DNA of 64,000 nucleotides from Frigoribacterium sp. Leaf186 (GTDB taxonomy: Bacteria > Actinomycetota > Actinomycetes > Actinomycetales > Microbacteriaceae), in contig NZ_LMPQ01000001.1 in NCBI RefSeq assembly GCF_001423905.1, positions 737,829 through 801,828 of the forward strand, read 5' to 3'. The notes below the pieces were generated by a model. That model saw only the letters and a list, made by a program, of their open reading frames with translations. It was not told the DNA's origin and searched no databases. This document shows, one piece after another, positions 62,587 through 64,000 of this stretch. The position numbers were made by a program, and so were the translations under genes. The first letter of the stretch is position 1. The number at the start of each line of letters is the position of its first letter.

Positions 62587-64000
62587 ATGACGAGTCCCAC
62601 GAACGGGGGCGGCGACGCCTCGACCGAGACGCACCTGCCCCAAGACTTCTCGCACGAACAAGAGGGCTTCCAGCACGGGTTGAAGCCACGCCAGCTGCAG
62701 ATGATCGCCATCGGTGGCGCCATCGGCACGGGGCTCTTCCTCGGGGCCGGCGGACGCCTGGCGTCGGCGGGCCCGGCGCTCGCGATCGTCTTCGCGATCT
62801 GCGGCGTGTTCGCCTTCTTCATCTTGCGCGCGCTCGGCGAGCTCGTGCTGCACCGTCCGTCGTCCGGTTCGTTCGTCTCGTACGCCCGCGAGTTCTTCGG
62901 CGAGAAGTTCGCCTACGCGGCCGGCTGGATGTACTTCTTGAACTGGGCCATGACCGCGATCGTCGACGTCACCGCGGTCGCCCTCTACCTGCACTACTGG
63001 TCGGCCTTCACGGCGGCGCCCGACTGGCTGCTGGCCCTGGTCGCGCTGGCCGTCGTGCTCTCGGTCAACCTGCTGGCCGTCAAGGTCTTCGGCGAGATGG
63101 AGTTCTGGTTCGCCATCATCAAGGTCGCCGCCCTCGTGGTGTTCCTCGTGGTCGGCGTCGTGTGGCTCGCGGCGGCGTTCCCGGTCACCCAGGACGGTGC
63201 CGCCGTCGACACCGGATGGGGGCTCGTCGCCGCCTCGGGCATCCTGCCGAACGGCCTGCTGCCCGCGGTGATCGTCGTGCAGGGCGTCGTCTTCGCCTAC
63301 GCCGCGATCGAACTCGTGGGCACGGCGTCGGGTGAGACCCAGAACCCCGAGAAGGTCGTCCCCCGCGCGATCAACACGGTGATCATCCGCATCGCCGTGT
63401 TCTACGTCGGCTCGCTCGTGCTGCTGTCGCTGCTGCTGCCCTACACGGCCTACAAGGCGGGCGAGAGCCCGTTCGTCACGTTCTTCGGCAGCATCGGCAG
63501 CCCGGAGGTCGGCGAGATCGCCGGCTCGATCATGAACTTCGTCGTGGTCACGGCGGCGCTCTCGAGCCTGAACGCCGGCCTGTACTCGACCGGTCGCGTG
63601 CTGCACTCGATGGGCATGAACGGCTCGGCACCGAAGTTCACGACGAAGATGTCGAAGGGCGGCGTGCCGTTCGGCGGCATCCTGCTGACCGCGAGCATCA
63701 CCCTGCTGGGCGTGGTGCTGAACGCGATCGTCGGGGCGAACACGGCCTTCGAGATCGTCCTGAACATCGCCTCGCTCGGCATCCTGACCGCGTGGGGCAC
63801 GATCATCCTGTGCCAGATGCGGCTGCGCCAGTGGGCGAAGCAGGGCAAGGCGAAGGAGCCCTCGTTCAAGCTGCCCGGTGCGCCGGTCACGAGCTACCTG
63901 ACGCTGGCCTTCCTGGCGGCGGTCATCGTCCTGATGGCGATCGACTGGCCGATCGGGTCGTTCACCGTCATGTCGCTCGTCGTGATCATCCCGCTGCTGA
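62587..64000 (+). CDS. Amino-acid permease (APC superfamily), 3' end outside window
   Basis: 471 codons visible, incomplete at the window edge. [27 protein letters not shown] (about 29-55) is the signature of the GABA/aspartate/lysine-type amino-acid permeases, followed by about eleven helices. [16 protein letters not shown] and [22 protein letters not shown] also match the family. The substrate is not assigned (AnsP-, GabP- or CycA-like). Leaderless start: TACGGT 6 nt upstream. Confidence 0.9.
   Translation, partial: MTSPTNGGGDASTETHLPQDFSHEQEGFQHGLKPRQLQMIAIGGAIGTGLFLGAGGRLASAGPALAIVFAICGVFAFFILRALGELVLHRPSSGSFVSYAREFFGEKFAYAAGWMYFLNWAMTAIVDVTAVALYLHYWSAFTAAPDWLLALVALAVVLSVNLLAVKVFGEMEFWFAIIKVAALVVFLVVGVVWLAAAFPVTQDGAAVDTGWGLVAASGILPNGLLPAVIVVQGVVFAYAAIELVGTASGETQNPEKVVPRAINTVIIRIAVFYVGSLVLLSLLLPYTAYKAGESPFVTFFGSIGSPEVGEIAGSIMNFVVVTAALSSLNAGLYSTGRVLHSMGMNGSAPKFTTKMSKGGVPFGGILLTASITLLGVVLNAIVGANTAFEIVLNIASLGILTAWGTIILCQMRLRQWAKQGKAKEPSFKLPGAPVTSYLTLAFLAAVIVLMAIDWPIGSFTVMSLVVIIPLL

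Overview
The window is a very GC-rich (about 70%) actinobacterial chromosome segment. Gene order, codon use and abundant leaderless genes point to Microbacteriaceae (Frigoribacterium, Curtobacterium, Rathayibacter or Clavibacter type). The genus is an inference, not a sequence search. No integrase, transposase, plasmid gene, rRNA or CRISPR array was seen. One tRNA gene (Glu, anticodon CTC) is present.

Layout. 1-7.3 kb, minus strand: mutM (cut by the edge), rnc, rpmF, a DUF177 protein, a transglutaminase/DUF58/MoxR trio, and coaD. 7.4-13.8 kb: recG, an acyl-CoA dehydrogenase, rsmD, thiL and a DUF3515 lipoprotein. 13.9-17.9 kb: an apparently foreign, lower-GC cassette made of a 26-residue peptide gene with a strong promoter, a perfect hairpin, a helical-repeat (TPR-like) protein and a three-gene ABC-2 exporter. 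17.9-24.5 kb, minus: leuC-leuD-murA-plsC-gpsA, then ddl. 24.7-33.2 kb, plus: two paralogous beta-propeller proteins, an SOS-controlled AlkB homologue, and a LacI regulator with a sugar ABC importer. 33.4-43.5 kb: tRNA-Glu, a metallo-hydrolase, serA, two small membrane proteins, mtlD and ilvD-ilvB-ilvN-ilvC. 43.6-50.2 kb: a complete Mrp antiporter operon with mnhA and mnhB fused. 50.3-58.6 kb: otsA-otsB, a fructosamine-kinase-like protein, corA, a TIM-barrel isomerase, an ArsB-type permease and MscS. 58.8-64 kb: a glycine-betaine importer and the start of an amino-acid permease.

Shared themes. Osmotic and ionic homeostasis recurs: trehalose synthesis, Mrp antiporter, CorA, MscS and betaine uptake. 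Branched-chain amino-acid synthesis is complete for the ilv steps plus leuCD. About fourteen genes have a TANNNT-like -10 box 6-8 nt before their start codon, so they are probably transcribed without a leader. Two divergent pairs (thiL/DUF3515 and the kinase/corA) share overlapping -10 boxes.

The best candidate for an undescribed system is the peptide + hairpin + TPR-like protein + ABC exporter cassette at 13,985-17,875. Other leads are a perfect LexA-type box before the alkB homologue, a dispersed GGAGGCGCG motif seen about thirty times, and an ilvD 3' end with foreign codon use.
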